Shown: positions 17,431 to 25,978 of the stretch, in pieces
Position numbering within the stretch: position 1 is the first letter of the stretch
Layout of the letters: each line of letters starts with the position of its first letter
Assembly: GCF_003369795.1 (NCBI RefSeq)
Contig: NZ_CP026730.1
Coordinates: 4,765,001 to 4,829,000 of the forward strand
Reading direction: 5' to 3'
Source: Streptomyces sp. CB09001
GTDB lineage: Bacteria; Actinomycetota; Actinomycetes; Streptomycetales; Streptomycetaceae
Length of the DNA: 64,000 nt
Notes under the pieces: model-generated
Seen by the model: the letters and a program-made list of their open reading frames with translations, nothing else
Database searches by the model: none
Told to the model about the DNA's origin: nothing
Translations under genes and position numbers: made by a program

Positions 17431-17468
17431 GGGTGTCCTCCGGTCCGCAGCCAGTCCGCAGGACACCC
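17431..17468. terminator. Hairpin directly after the SNF2 helicase stop
   Basis: GGGTGTCCT (17431-17439) pairs with AGGACACCC (17460-17468). It lies between the convergent helicase and LuxR genes and is a likely terminator with a 20-base loop. The rest of the gap to 17572 shows nothing else. Confidence 0.6.
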
Positions 17469-17572
17469 GTGAACGGCCGTCGGGAGCCAACGCTTGCCAA
17501 CCAGGAAGCCCAGGTCAGAGCTCTGAAGGACGCTTCGCCGCAGGTCAGGATCAGTGCCGCGGGCATTCCGCT

Positions 17573-20431
17573 TCAACGGGTAGCCGGTGAGCTGTGCCAC
17601 CGCGTCGACCCGGTGCCCGGCAGGGCGCCGTCGAGCAGGTCGCGCAGTTGTGCGCGGGCGGTGATGCCCAGCTTGGGGAAGACGCGGTAGAGGTGTGAGC
17701 CGACCGTGCGCGGGGAGAGGAACAGCCGCTCCCCGATCTCGCGGTTCGTCAGGCCGCGGGCCGCGAGACGGACGATCTGTTGCTGCTGGGGGCTGAGTTC
17801 GGTGAGCGCACCGGGTGTGGCACTGGTCGCCTCGATGCCCGCGGCTCGCAGTTCCGCCTTCGCGCGCTCGATCCACGGCCGGGCGCCGAGCCGCCGGAAC
17901 GTGTCGAGTGCGGCGGTCAGCAGCGGACGGGCCTCCGCCACACGACGCTGCCGACGCAGCCACTCTCCGTAGTCCAGCCGGGTCTGTGCCCGCTCGAAGG
18001 GCCACTGCTCGCCCGCCTCCCCCGCCAGCGCCGCCCGGAAGTGGCGTTCGGCGTGCTCCGGTTCGGCGAGCAGGGCGCGGCTCCGCTCGACCAGGGAGGA
18101 GACCCGGGCCGACATGCCGGTGCCCAGACGCCGCACCGACCGCTCCAGCAGAACCGCGGCGTGCTCGTGCCGTCCTCGGCGGACGGCCGCCGCGGCGAGT
18201 TCGGCCAGCAAGGTGGAGGAGACGTGGTAGTGGACCGGGTCTCCGTCCTCGGTGAAGGCGGCGCGGAACTGCGCGTACGCGGTGTCGTAGTCACCCTCGG
18301 CCACCGCCGCCAGCCCCAGGGCACGGCGGGCGAAGACCGCGACGGAGCGGCTCTCCAGGGGATCGACGAGGGCCAGCGCCCGCTCGGCGTTCCGGCGTGC
18401 GTCGGCCGGCTCACCGAGCAGGGCCAGCACGGTCGCGTCGAGCGCCCGCGCGCAGGCCTCGGCGTGACCCAGTCCGGCCTGCGAGGCGACCTCCGCGATC
18501 TCGGCGGCCACCGAGCGGGCCTCGGCCCAGCGGCCCTGATCCAGACAGGCCCAGCCGACGGCGCTGGCCAGACCGGCCGGCAGCGGGCCATGCGCCTGCC
18601 AACGGCCGAACGCCTCGTCGAAGGTCCTGGCGGCGAGGGGGGTCTCGTCGAGGAGCCAGGCCACGACGCCGAGCGCCGTCAGGGTTCCGGCATCGCCCCT
18701 GGCCTCGGCGATCAGCCGGGGCAGCGCCGGGGCCAGGGACGCTCCCGCGCCGGTGGGATCGGAGACGGCCAGTGTCCAGGCGCGCAGCGCACCGCCCGCG
18801 GCGGAGTCCGGCACCTCGGCGAGCAGGGTCTCGATCCGCCGGCGCTGGGACTCCTCGCCCGAGTAGTAGCGGACCACCGCCGCCGCGGCGAGCGCGTCCA
18901 GCAGGCGGGGCGACCGGGTGGCCGCCGCCTCGTCGGCGATGCGCGCCAGCAGCGCGAAGGCGGCCGTGTGGTGCGGCCCCAGGGACATGAGCCGCCCCGT
19001 CGCCAACGCGGCCCGGCTGATCAGCGCCGGGTCGTCACTGCGCTCGCGTACCTCGGCGGCCAGGTGCTCCACCCAGCCGAGCTGACCGGTGAAGACGGCC
19101 GTGTCCGCGGCGTCGGCCAGCAGTCGCGCCTGGTCCGCGCGGCGCGGGCTGAGTTCCGCGGCGCGCTCCAGGGCGGCGGCAGCGGCCGCGTGGCCACCCC
19201 GGCGCCTGGCCCGGCCCGCTGTCTCCCGGAGGGCCGCCGACACCTGCTCGTCGGGCCGTACGGCCGCGGCGGCGAGATGCCAGGCGCGGCGGTCGGGCTC
19301 CTCGCCCAGCGACTGGGCGAGAGTGAGGTGGGCACGCCTGCGCTGCTCGAAGGGCGCGGCGTGGTAGACCGCCGAACGGACGAGCGGGTGGCGGAAGGAG
19401 ACCCCGGCGCTGTCCCGGCGTACGAGACCGGCCTGCTCGGCGGGCAGCCACACCGTGTCGTCGGCCCCGGGCAGGCCCCGTGCGGCCACCGGAGCGTCCG
19501 CCGCGTCGGTGGCGGCGAGCGACAACAGGGCACGGCGGGTGGCTTCCGGCAGGCGCCGCAGGTCCCGCGTGAAGATCCCTTCCAGTCGGTCGGTGACGGG
19601 CAGCGGGCCCTCCACCGCGCTGCCCTCCAGCTGTCTGTCCGCGGCGGCGCGGGCGAGTTCGACCAGGGCCAGCGGATTGCCCGCCGCCTCCCGCAGGATC
19701 CGGGCCCGGGTACGGCCGGTGGGCCGCTTCGGCTGCTCGTCGAGCAGCCGGTTCGCCGCGTCACCACTCAACGGCCCGAGCTCCAGGCGCTCGTAGCCCT
19801 TGTCGAACCCGGGCAGCACGGCCGCCGCACGCACGCCCATCAGCAGCGTCACGGGCTCACTGTCCATGCGCCGGGCCAGGAAGGAGAGAACGTCCAGCGA
19901 GGCGCGGTCGATCCACTGGGCGTCGTCGACCACCACGAGCAGCGGTGCCGGTTCCGACAGATCCGACATCAACGTCAGGACCGCCAGGCCGACGAGCAGG
20001 GCGTCGCGGGTCTCGGCGCGAGCGGTGTCTCCGGTGTCTCCGGTGTCTCCGGCGGGTTCGGTGTCTTCGGCGGGTTCGGTCAGTCCCAGGGCGGTACGGA
20101 GTGCGGAGCGCTGCCGCGCCGGGAGGTTGTCCAGGCCACCCAGCACCGGGCGGAGCAGCTGGTGCAGACCGGCGAACGCCAGCGGCGCCTCGGACTCGCT
20201 GCCGACCGCCCTCAGTGCCCGATGGCCGGCACCGCGGGTCCACCGTACGGCGAGGTCGAGCAGGACGCTCTTGCCGGCACCGGGGTCGCCTTCGACGATC
20301 AGCACCGAGCTGTGGGACCGGTCCGCGGCAAGGCGACTCCTGATCTCCGCGATCTCGGCCTCCCGCCCCACCACGCCCGGACCGAGCCCTCCGGGCGAGC
20401 CATGGCCCGCTTCGGCGCGTTCACCATTCAT
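17573..20431 (-). CDS. LAL (large ATP-binding LuxR) transcriptional activator
   Basis: 952-residue regulator of the MalT/LAL type. The N-terminal ATPase has Walker A GDPGAGKS (48-55) and Walker B LLVVVDDAQWID. The middle is an array of TPR-like helices rich in A/R/L. The C-terminus holds the LuxR helix-turn-helix LSPQQQQIVRLAARGLTNREIGERLFLSPRTVGSHLYRVFPKLGI. LAL proteins often activate adjacent catabolic or secondary-metabolite genes. ATG 20431 has GGAG eight bases before it; GTG 20434 is equally possible. It is divergent from the MBL-fold hydrolase and esterase, which are probably its targets. Confidence 0.88.
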   Translation of the reverse strand: MNGERAEAGHGSPGGLGPGVVGREAEIAEIRSRLAADRSHSSVLIVEGDPGAGKSVLLDLAVRWTRGAGHRALRAVGSESEAPLAFAGLHQLLRPVLGGLDNLPARQRSALRTALGLTEPAEDTEPAGDTGDTGDTARAETRDALLVGLAVLTLMSDLSEPAPLLVVVDDAQWIDRASLDVLSFLARRMDSEPVTLLMGVRAAAVLPGFDKGYERLELGPLSGDAANRLLDEQPKRPTGRTRARILREAAGNPLALVELARAAADRQLEGSAVEGPLPVTDRLEGIFTRDLRRLPEATRRALLSLAATDAADAPVAARGLPGADDTVWLPAEQAGLVRRDSAGVSFRHPLVRSAVYHAAPFEQRRRAHLTLAQSLGEEPDRRAWHLAAAAVRPDEQVSAALRETAGRARRRGGHAAAAAALERAAELSPRRADQARLLADAADTAVFTGQLGWVEHLAAEVRERSDDPALISRAALATGRLMSLGPHHTAAFALLARIADEAAATRSPRLLDALAAAAVVRYYSGEESQRRRIETLLAEVPDSAAGGALRAWTLAVSDPTGAGASLAPALPRLIAEARGDAGTLTALGVVAWLLDETPLAARTFDEAFGRWQAHGPLPAGLASAVGWACLDQGRWAEARSVAAEIAEVASQAGLGHAEACARALDATVLALLGEPADARRNAERALALVDPLESRSVAVFARRALGLAAVAEGDYDTAYAQFRAAFTEDGDPVHYHVSSTLLAELAAAAVRRGRHEHAAVLLERSVRRLGTGMSARVSSLVERSRALLAEPEHAERHFRAALAGEAGEQWPFERAQTRLDYGEWLRRQRRVAEARPLLTAALDTFRRLGARPWIERAKAELRAAGIEATSATPGALTELSPQQQQIVRLAARGLTNREIGERLFLSPRTVGSHLYRVFPKLGITARAQLRDLLDGALPGTGSTRWHSSPATR

Positions 20432-20469
20432 CACGGATGCTCCAGGTACTGAGACAGCCCTGTGGGCAA

Positions 20470-20484
20470 CGTGGCAGTGCCACG
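20470..20484. promoter_or_regulatory. Palindrome in the LAL/MBL divergent space
   Basis: CGTGGCA, one base, TGCCACG forms a perfect seven-base inverted repeat 39 bases before the LAL start. It could be a binding site for the LAL regulator or another factor. Confidence 0.45.
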
Positions 20485-20610
20485 GAGGTATTCCTGCCGT
20501 CCCGCAGCCGCAGACCTCGGGTCCGGGCGGCCCCGGAGTGCAGTCACCTGACGCATACCGCCGCCCGTCACCCGCGACGCACTCTTGCGGCACAGGGGCG
20601 TTCACGCCCG

Positions 20611-20630
20611 ACCTTCTGAGACCTTCTGAA
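20611..20630. repeat. Tandem decamer ahead of the MBL-fold hydrolase gene
   Basis: ACCTTCTGAG is followed at once by ACCTTCTGAA, ending two bases before the ribosome site GGAG of the hydrolase gene. Direct repeats at this place can be regulator half-sites, but here they would overlap the leader. Confidence 0.5.
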
Positions 20631-20642
20631 CTGGAGCACACC

Positions 20643-21557
20643 GTGGACACCATCACCCTGGGCGATGTCACCGTGACCCGGGTCCGGGAGTACTACGGCC
20701 CCGTCGGCCTGACGCCCGAGGCGTTCGTCCCGGACAGCCCGGCCCAGGCGTGGGACACGCACCGTTCCTGGCTGGTTCCGGACTTCCTGGACGCCGAGAC
20801 CCGCATCGTCAACACCGCGATCCAGACCTGGGTCCTGCGCAGCGAGGGCAGGACCATCCTGGTCGACACCGGCGTCGGCAACCACAAGGACCGGCCGTAC
20901 GCGCCGGTGTGGAGCCGCCTGGACACCGACTTCCTGGGCAATCTCGCCCGCGCCGGGGTCCGGCCCGAGGACGTCGACATCGTGATCAACACCCACCTGC
21001 ACGTCGACCACGTCGGCTGGAACACCTACCTCGACGGCCGGACCTGGGTACCGACGTTCCCCAACGCCACCTACCTCATGGCCAAGGCGGACTTCGACTA
21101 CTGGAACCCGGCCAACGAGATCAAGACCCGGCTCGGCCGCGGCAACCAGAACGTCTTCGAGGACAGCGTCGCCCCCGTGCACGAGGCCGGACTCACCCGG
21201 CTGTGGGAGGACGGCCACCGAATCGACTCCAACCTGCGCCTCGACCTCGCACCCGGCCACACCCCCGGCTCGTCGGTGCTGCGGCTGGAGTCCGGCACCG
21301 ACCGGGCCCTGTTCGTCGGCGACCTGATGCACAGCCCGATCCAGATCCACGAGCCCGATGCCAACAGCTGCTTCTGCGAGGACCCCGCCGAAGCCCGCGC
21401 CACCCGCCACAAGCTCCTGGGGTCGGCGGTCGACAGCAACGCCCTCGTCTTCCCCGCGCACCTGGGCGGTCACGGCGCCGCCGAGGTCGTCCGAGAAGGC
21501 GGCAAGTTCGCCGTCAAGGGCTGGGCCCCCTTCGCCAGGTACACCGAGTCGGCCTGA
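20643..21557 (+). CDS. Metallo-beta-lactamase-fold hydrolase (lactonase/phosphotriesterase-like)
   Basis: 304-residue MBL-fold protein without a signal peptide. Metal ligands are HLHVDH (118-123), the histidine of GHTPGS and a later aspartate in ALFVGDLMH, plus VFPAHLGGHG near the end. Length and layout resemble the methyl-parathion-hydrolase/AHL-lactonase branch rather than beta-lactamases. GTG 20643 has GGAG six bases upstream. It is the first of a two-gene unit with the carboxylesterase, 22 bases apart, and divergent from the LAL regulator, so its substrate is probably an ester, lactone or phosphotriester. Confidence 0.85.
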   Translation: MDTITLGDVTVTRVREYYGPVGLTPEAFVPDSPAQAWDTHRSWLVPDFLDAETRIVNTAIQTWVLRSEGRTILVDTGVGNHKDRPYAPVWSRLDTDFLGNLARAGVRPEDVDIVINTHLHVDHVGWNTYLDGRTWVPTFPNATYLMAKADFDYWNPANEIKTRLGRGNQNVFEDSVAPVHEAGLTRLWEDGHRIDSNLRLDLAPGHTPGSSVLRLESGTDRALFVGDLMHSPIQIHEPDANSCFCEDPAEARATRHKLLGSAVDSNALVFPAHLGGHGAAEVVREGGKFAVKGWAPFARYTESA

Positions 21558-21579
21558 GGCCCGCGGAAGGACACGAGAG

Positions 21580-23070
21580 ATGAACCACCACCCCGAACCC
21601 GTCGTGACCACCGCGCAGGGCGCCGTCCGCGGCCTGCGCCGGGGCAGCACCCTCAGTTTCCTGAACATCCCCTACGCCGCCCCGCCCAGCGGCGCCGGTC
21701 GGTTCGCCCCGCCGCGGCCGCACGAGCCGTGGGACGGCGTACGGGACGCCACCGTGCCCGGACCCAACGCCCCGCAGTCCGAACGCAGGCTCGGCGAGAT
21801 CGACATGACCCCCTACTTCGGCACCGGCTGGAGCCGCGGCGAGGACTACCTCACCGTCAACGTCTTCACGCCCGCCACCGGGACCGGCGAACTGCCGGTC
21901 ATGGTGTTCGTCCACGGCGGCGGTTTCGTCGCCGGATCGACCCGGGCCACCCTGTACGACGGCTCCGCGTTCGCCCGTGACGGCGTCGTCCTCGTCACCC
22001 TCAACTACCGGCTCGGGATCGCCGGGTTCCTCGACATCCCCGGGGCGCCCGCCAACCGCGGTCTGCTCGACGTCGTCGCCGCGCTGCGCTGGGTGCGGGA
22101 GAACGTCTCCGCCTTCGGCGGCGACCCGCACAACGTCACCCTGTTCGGCCAGTCGGCCGGGGCGACCACCGTCGGCGGCGTCCTCGCCACCCCGGAGGCC
22201 GACGGCCTGTTCCGCCGCGCGATCGTGCAGAGCGGCAGCGGGCTGGGCGCGTTCACGCCCGAGCAGGCCGCCCGCGTCACCAGGGCCGCGGCCCTGGCCC
22301 TGGGCATCGAGCCGCACGTCGACGCGTTCGCCGGCCTCCCCGACGAGCGGCTCGTCGAGGCGGCGTCCGGGCTCGCCGGAATCGACCTGCGGACCGAGAC
22401 CCACGCCGACCCGCTGATCGGCCTCAGCACCTTCAGCCTGGTCCTCGACACCCAGCCCGCCGCATCCGTCGCCGCCGGCCGCGCCGCCGGCGTCGACCTG
22501 CTCGTCGGCACCAACACCGAAGAGGGCAACCTCTACCTGGTTCCGGTGGGCAAGTACGCCACCTCGACCGCCGCCGACGTCGACGAGGCCGCCGCGCGCG
22601 CACACCCCGACCCGGCGCGGCTCGTCGAGACCTACCGTGCGTCACGCCCCGGGGCGTCCTTCGGGCAGCTGCGCTCCGCCGTCATGGCCGACGCCCTGTT
22701 CGGCGCGGGCAGCCGCGCGCTGGCCGGCGCCCATGCCGCCCACCCGCGGTCCGCGACGTACGCCTATGAGTTCGCCTGGCGATCCCGCGCCCTGGACGGG
22801 GAACTCGGCGCGACCCACGGGGTCGAACTTCCCTTCGTCTTCGACCTCGCCGACCGGCCCGAACTCAACGGCCCCGCCGCCCTGCTCGGCCCCGACGAGG
22901 TACCCGCGGACCTCGCCGCCCGCGTCCACGCGACCTGGATCCGGTTCGCCCGGACCGGCGACCCCGGCTGGGACCCGTACGACACCGACCGCCGGGCCAC
23001 CATGCGCATCGACGCCGAGTGGAGCCAGGTCGACGACCCCCGCGGCCTGGAACGACAGGCGTGGAGCTGA
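21580..23070 (+). CDS. Type B carboxylesterase (para-nitrobenzyl-esterase-like)
   Basis: 496-residue alpha/beta hydrolase. The oxyanion-hole HGGGF (about 112-116), nucleophile elbow FGQSAGA (serine about 192) and the histidine in ATHGVELPFVF are all present. The N-terminal GAVRGLRRGSTLSFLNIPYAAPP is typical of type B carboxylesterases. No signal peptide is visible, so it works in the cytoplasm on small esters. ATG 21580 has GGAAGGACACGAG upstream. It sits 22 bases after the MBL-fold gene, forming an operon likely controlled by the LAL protein. It is convergent with the M14-like gene. Confidence 0.88.
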   Translation: MNHHPEPVVTTAQGAVRGLRRGSTLSFLNIPYAAPPSGAGRFAPPRPHEPWDGVRDATVPGPNAPQSERRLGEIDMTPYFGTGWSRGEDYLTVNVFTPATGTGELPVMVFVHGGGFVAGSTRATLYDGSAFARDGVVLVTLNYRLGIAGFLDIPGAPANRGLLDVVAALRWVRENVSAFGGDPHNVTLFGQSAGATTVGGVLATPEADGLFRRAIVQSGSGLGAFTPEQAARVTRAAALALGIEPHVDAFAGLPDERLVEAASGLAGIDLRTETHADPLIGLSTFSLVLDTQPAASVAAGRAAGVDLLVGTNTEEGNLYLVPVGKYATSTAADVDEAAARAHPDPARLVETYRASRPGASFGQLRSAVMADALFGAGSRALAGAHAAHPRSATYAYEFAWRSRALDGELGATHGVELPFVFDLADRPELNGPAALLGPDEVPADLAARVHATWIRFARTGDPGWDPYDTDRRATMRIDAEWSQVDDPRGLERQAWS

Positions 23071-23106
23071 CCCTGCGCCGGGTACCGGGGGTACACCCGA
23101 GGCGTT

Positions 23107-24411
23107 TCAGCGCGCCAGCGCGCACTCCGCCGCCGCCACCACCGTGCGGGTCTGGAGTTCCACCTGGGCGGACACGGGCACCCGGCGCAGCCCCAGGGAC
23201 TGCTCGAACTCCGTGCACCAGGCGGTGAAGAGCTGGTCCAGCTGGTGGTGGAGGCCGCCGGCCGCCGGGTCGTGGGCCGTGTGCAGGAGGCGAAGCAGGA
23301 GTCCTGCCGCGCGGAGCGGCTGGCGGCGCGCGACGACCTCCAGTGCGCTGATCCCGGCTGTCGTCGACGAGGGGGCACCGTCGGTGCGGGGCCCCGCCTC
23401 CGCCTGCCGGGCCAGGGGTTCCCAGGAGTCGGCCACCAGGTCGTACAGGTCGTCGGCCATCCACTCCAGTACGCGTACGGGCGGGCTGTCCTCCGGTGAC
23501 GGCAGGAAGCCGCGGGCCTTCTCGAACACGGCGGTCACCCGCCGGCCGCCCTCCCGCACCAGCCCGGACAGGTCGCGCAGGGCACGGGCGGGCGCCGGGT
23601 GCGGGGCCCGGTCGTCCGCCGGGGCGGTGGCCCACAGCGGTACTTCGACGATGGCCGTGGCGCCGCCGTACCGCTGCGGCGCGCACCAGGTGGACCGGCC
23701 GATGTTCTCGGACCCGGCCGCCGGCCGCGCGGTGCTGTCCGGCGGCGGCAGGACATGGATGCCGGGGGCCGGGTTCTCCCAGTACAGGGCGTCGTACGTG
23801 CCGTGCTGGACGGGGATGCCGACGTCGGCGGCGGATGCCGCGAAGGGCGCGGCGAGTCCGGGCAGGTCGCGGGTCAGCTGGACCCAGGCGCCGCCCGCGT
23901 CGACGTTGTGCAGGGAGCACTGGAGGACGGGCCGCAGGGCGTCGATCGCGTCGAACAGCGCACGGCTCTCCGGGAGCTGCCGCCCCTCGATCGGGGCCCA
24001 CTCCGGCTGCTCCGCCGCGACCGGGCGGAAGGCGGCGCGGTAGTAGGCGGACAGGGTGGGGGCGGGCCCGGCCGTCGCCGCCTCGATGCCCTCGCTCAGC
24101 GCGGCGCCGTCCGGGTCGAGGCACAGGACGATGTCCCAGGTGACGGCCTCGGGGTCGGTTGCCGGGGAGCGCCGGTCGCCGCCCGCGACCCGCTCCGCCA
24201 GCGCCAGTGCCGTCGCGCCGCCCACCGGCTCGTCCGGGTGCGGCCGGGCCACCACCAGGACGTGGCGGGTTCCGTGGCCCACCGACAGCATCAGGATCGG
24301 CCGGCCCGCCCGGGACGTGCCGACACGGCGCAGACGCCCCGTCCCCGGGAACCGGGAGACCAGCCGCCGCGCCGACTCGGTGACCTCCGCGACCGTGGGG
24401 TAGCGGTTCAT
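23107..24411 (-). CDS. M14-type zinc carboxypeptidase-like protein
   Basis: 434 residues, no signal peptide, so cytoplasmic. The N-terminal half shows M14 features: VLVVARPHPDEPVGG carries the zinc pair H58 and E61, and LQCSLHN provides the third zinc histidine (H168). AIVEVPLW is a candidate for the catalytic glutamate region. The C-terminal 170 residues are helical and of unknown fold. M14 enzymes trim C-terminal residues or hydrolyse amide side chains. It starts at ATG 24411, 13 bases after the stop of a 25-residue peptide gene. Its own ribosome site is weak, so it is probably coupled to that peptide. Confidence 0.72.
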   Translation of the reverse strand: MNRYPTVAEVTESARRLVSRFPGTGRLRRVGTSRAGRPILMLSVGHGTRHVLVVARPHPDEPVGGATALALAERVAGGDRRSPATDPEAVTWDIVLCLDPDGAALSEGIEAATAGPAPTLSAYYRAAFRPVAAEQPEWAPIEGRQLPESRALFDAIDALRPVLQCSLHNVDAGGAWVQLTRDLPGLAAPFAASAADVGIPVQHGTYDALYWENPAPGIHVLPPPDSTARPAAGSENIGRSTWCAPQRYGGATAIVEVPLWATAPADDRAPHPAPARALRDLSGLVREGGRRVTAVFEKARGFLPSPEDSPPVRVLEWMADDLYDLVADSWEPLARQAEAGPRTDGAPSSTTAGISALEVVARRQPLRAAGLLLRLLHTAHDPAAGGLHHQLDQLFTAWCTEFEQSLGLRRVPVSAQVELQTRTVVAAAECALAR

Positions 24412-24424
24412 CGCGCGTGTCCGG

Positions 24425-24502
24425 TCAGGCACCGCCGTTGCCACCGCCGTCGCCGGTGGTCTCCTTCTTGGCCGGCGGAGCGATCTCGATTCCGTTCGCC
24501 AT
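24425..24502 (-). CDS. 25-residue peptide gene upstream of the M14-like gene
   Basis: ATG 24502 to TGA 24425 encodes 25 residues, beginning MANGIEIAPP, with AKKETT in the middle and ending GDGGGNGGA. The ribosome site GGAAGGAG lies five bases before the ATG and is the best in the region. That makes translation likely despite the small size. The product has no membrane segment, a lysine pair at 12-13 and a flexible glycine-rich tail. It could be a precursor peptide whose C-terminus is trimmed by the adjacent peptidase, or simply a leader for coupled translation. No known family recognised. Confidence 0.6.
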   Translation of the reverse strand: MANGIEIAPPAKKETTGDGGGNGGA

Positions 24503-24557
24503 GCCGTCTCCTTCCGATGCGATGACGCCCGCGGTCACTCGGGGCTGTGCCGGTGTC

Positions 24558-24587
24558 AGCGTTCGCTCACCGGCTCGTCGTTGTCAA
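24558..24587 (-). promoter_or_regulatory. Candidate promoter for the peptide/M14 unit
   Basis: On the minus strand a perfect TTGACA (24587-24582) is followed after 18 bases by AACGCT (24563-24558). The predicted start would lie about 50 bases before the peptide ATG. The -10 box is poor, so this is tentative. Confidence 0.35.
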
Positions 24588-24670
24588 CGTCCGTAGGGCC
24601 GTGACCGGGTCCGGGACCGTGACCCGACGGCGCCACGGCTCTCCGGGGGCGGCCGGGCCGGCCGGCCCCG

Positions 24671-25168
24671 TCAGCGCCCCGTCGCACCGTCGATCAGCTC
24701 GCGGAGGATGTCCGCGTGGCCGGCATGGCGGCCGGTCTCCTCCACCATGTGGGTCAGGGCCCAGCGAACACTGGGCGCGGGGCGGCCCGGTCGCGGCCGG
24801 GGGAGCGGTGCGCCGAGGTCGGTGCAGGTGTCGAGCACGCGGTTCGCGCGTTCGACGGCCTGCCGGTAGCGGGCGACGACCTCGGCGACGCCGTCCTCGG
24901 GCGCGGCCCGGAACGTCGCGGGCCAGCTCCGCACCTCCTCCCCGAGGAAGAGCGCGCGCTCGACGTGGGTCAGGTGGTGGAGCAGCCCGAGCAGGTTGGT
25001 GCCGGACGGCACCGCGGCCGTACGGACCTGCGGTTCGGGCGCGCCCTCGACCTTGCCGGCGATCGAGGTCCGCAGGTAGTCGAGGAACCCGCGCAGGGTC
25101 TCGGCCTCAGTGCCGCCGGTCCGGGGCGGCGGGGTGTCCCGGTGGTGGGTGCGGGGGGTGGTGGGCAT
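24671..25168 (-). CDS. DinB/DUF664-family protein
   Basis: 165-residue four-helix protein of the DinB/YfiT-like superfamily. TETLRGFLDYLRTSIAGKVEG, LLGLLHHLTHVERALF and the metal-type histidines in WALTHMVEETGRHAGHADILRELIDG match the DUF664 branch. Members act as small-thiol-dependent transferases in actinobacteria. ATG 25168 has GGAGG on the minus strand. It follows the methyltransferase gene by 42 bases in the same direction. Confidence 0.8.
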   Translation of the reverse strand: MPTTPRTHHRDTPPPRTGGTEAETLRGFLDYLRTSIAGKVEGAPEPQVRTAAVPSGTNLLGLLHHLTHVERALFLGEEVRSWPATFRAAPEDGVAEVVARYRQAVERANRVLDTCTDLGAPLPRPRPGRPAPSVRWALTHMVEETGRHAGHADILRELIDGATGR

Positions 25169-25210
25169 GGTGACCGGCCTCCAAGTGGGGTGCGGCGGGC
25201 GGGTGGCCCG

Positions 25211-25837
25211 TCAGCCCGCGCGACGGACGAGCAGGACGTGGTCGACGACCTCGGCGGTGCGCCCGCCCGGGCCGGTCGCGGTCCGGCGCGGGGCCTCGGC
25301 CCGTTCGACCCGCCACGTCGCCGGGTCCAGGGCGAGTTCCGCCGCGACCTCCTCGGGGCCCGGGTACCGCGCGTCGGGGTCCTGGTCCCACGACCACGGC
25401 GCGGTCGAGCCGTGGTCGACGACCAGCAGCCGCCCGCCCGGGCGCAGCGCGTGCGCGGCCGTGCGCAGGACCGACGCGCGGTCCAGGTCGAAGGGCGTGT
25501 GGAGGTAGTGCGCGCAGACCAGGTCGAACCGTCCCTCGGGGAAGGAGGCGCGCAGGTCGTGCCGTACGGCGTCGACCAGGTCGCCGAGGCCGTGGCTCCG
25601 GGCGAGCCCCGTGAGCCGCTCGGCCGCTACACCGGAGATGTCCACGGCCGTGACCCGCCAGCCCCGCCGGGCGAGCCACAGCGCGTCGCCGCCGCTGCCG
25701 CACCCCAGGTCCAGCGCCTCGCCGGGCGGCAGGGCGGTGACCGTCTCGACCAGGCGGACGTTGGGGCGCGGCGCGTCGGGCGCCGGGCGGGCGGCGTACA
25801 CGCCGTCCCAGAACGTGTCCGCGTCGGTGGCGCTCAT
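25211..25837 (-). CDS. Class I SAM-dependent methyltransferase
   Basis: 208-residue methyltransferase. Motif I EALDLGCGSGGDALWLARRGW (about 40-60), motif II VTAVDIS and motif IV FDLVCAHYLHTPF are clear. ALRPGGRLLVVDHGS is the post-motif strand. The FWDGVYAARP N-terminus is like thiopurine/tellurite-type small-molecule methyltransferases. ATG 25837 has AAGGAG upstream. It is divergent from the cupin-XRE regulator, with a palindrome between them, and is probably co-transcribed with the DinB gene. Confidence 0.85.
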   Translation of the reverse strand: MSATDADTFWDGVYAARPAPDAPRPNVRLVETVTALPPGEALDLGCGSGGDALWLARRGWRVTAVDISGVAAERLTGLARSHGLGDLVDAVRHDLRASFPEGRFDLVCAHYLHTPFDLDRASVLRTAAHALRPGGRLLVVDHGSTAPWSWDQDPDARYPGPEEVAAELALDPATWRVERAEAPRRTATGPGGRTAEVVDHVLLVRRAG

Positions 25838-25953
25838 CGGAACTCCTTCAGTCGGTTCGGCCGACGGCGGCGGACAACGCGAGTCGCGGTCGACGCGCCG
25901 CGAGCCGTCGATGCGGCCAGTCTCGACACCCTCCGCCCGAACCCGCACGAAAT

Positions 25954-25970
25954 CTTGCCGTTGTGGCAAG
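25954..25970. promoter_or_regulatory. Operator-like palindrome between methyltransferase and XRE genes
   Basis: CTTGCC, five bases, GGCAAG forms a perfect inverted repeat that ends eight bases before the XRE start codon. XRE regulators commonly bind such sites to control themselves and the divergent gene. Confidence 0.65.
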
Positions 25971-25978
25971 GTGGCCCG

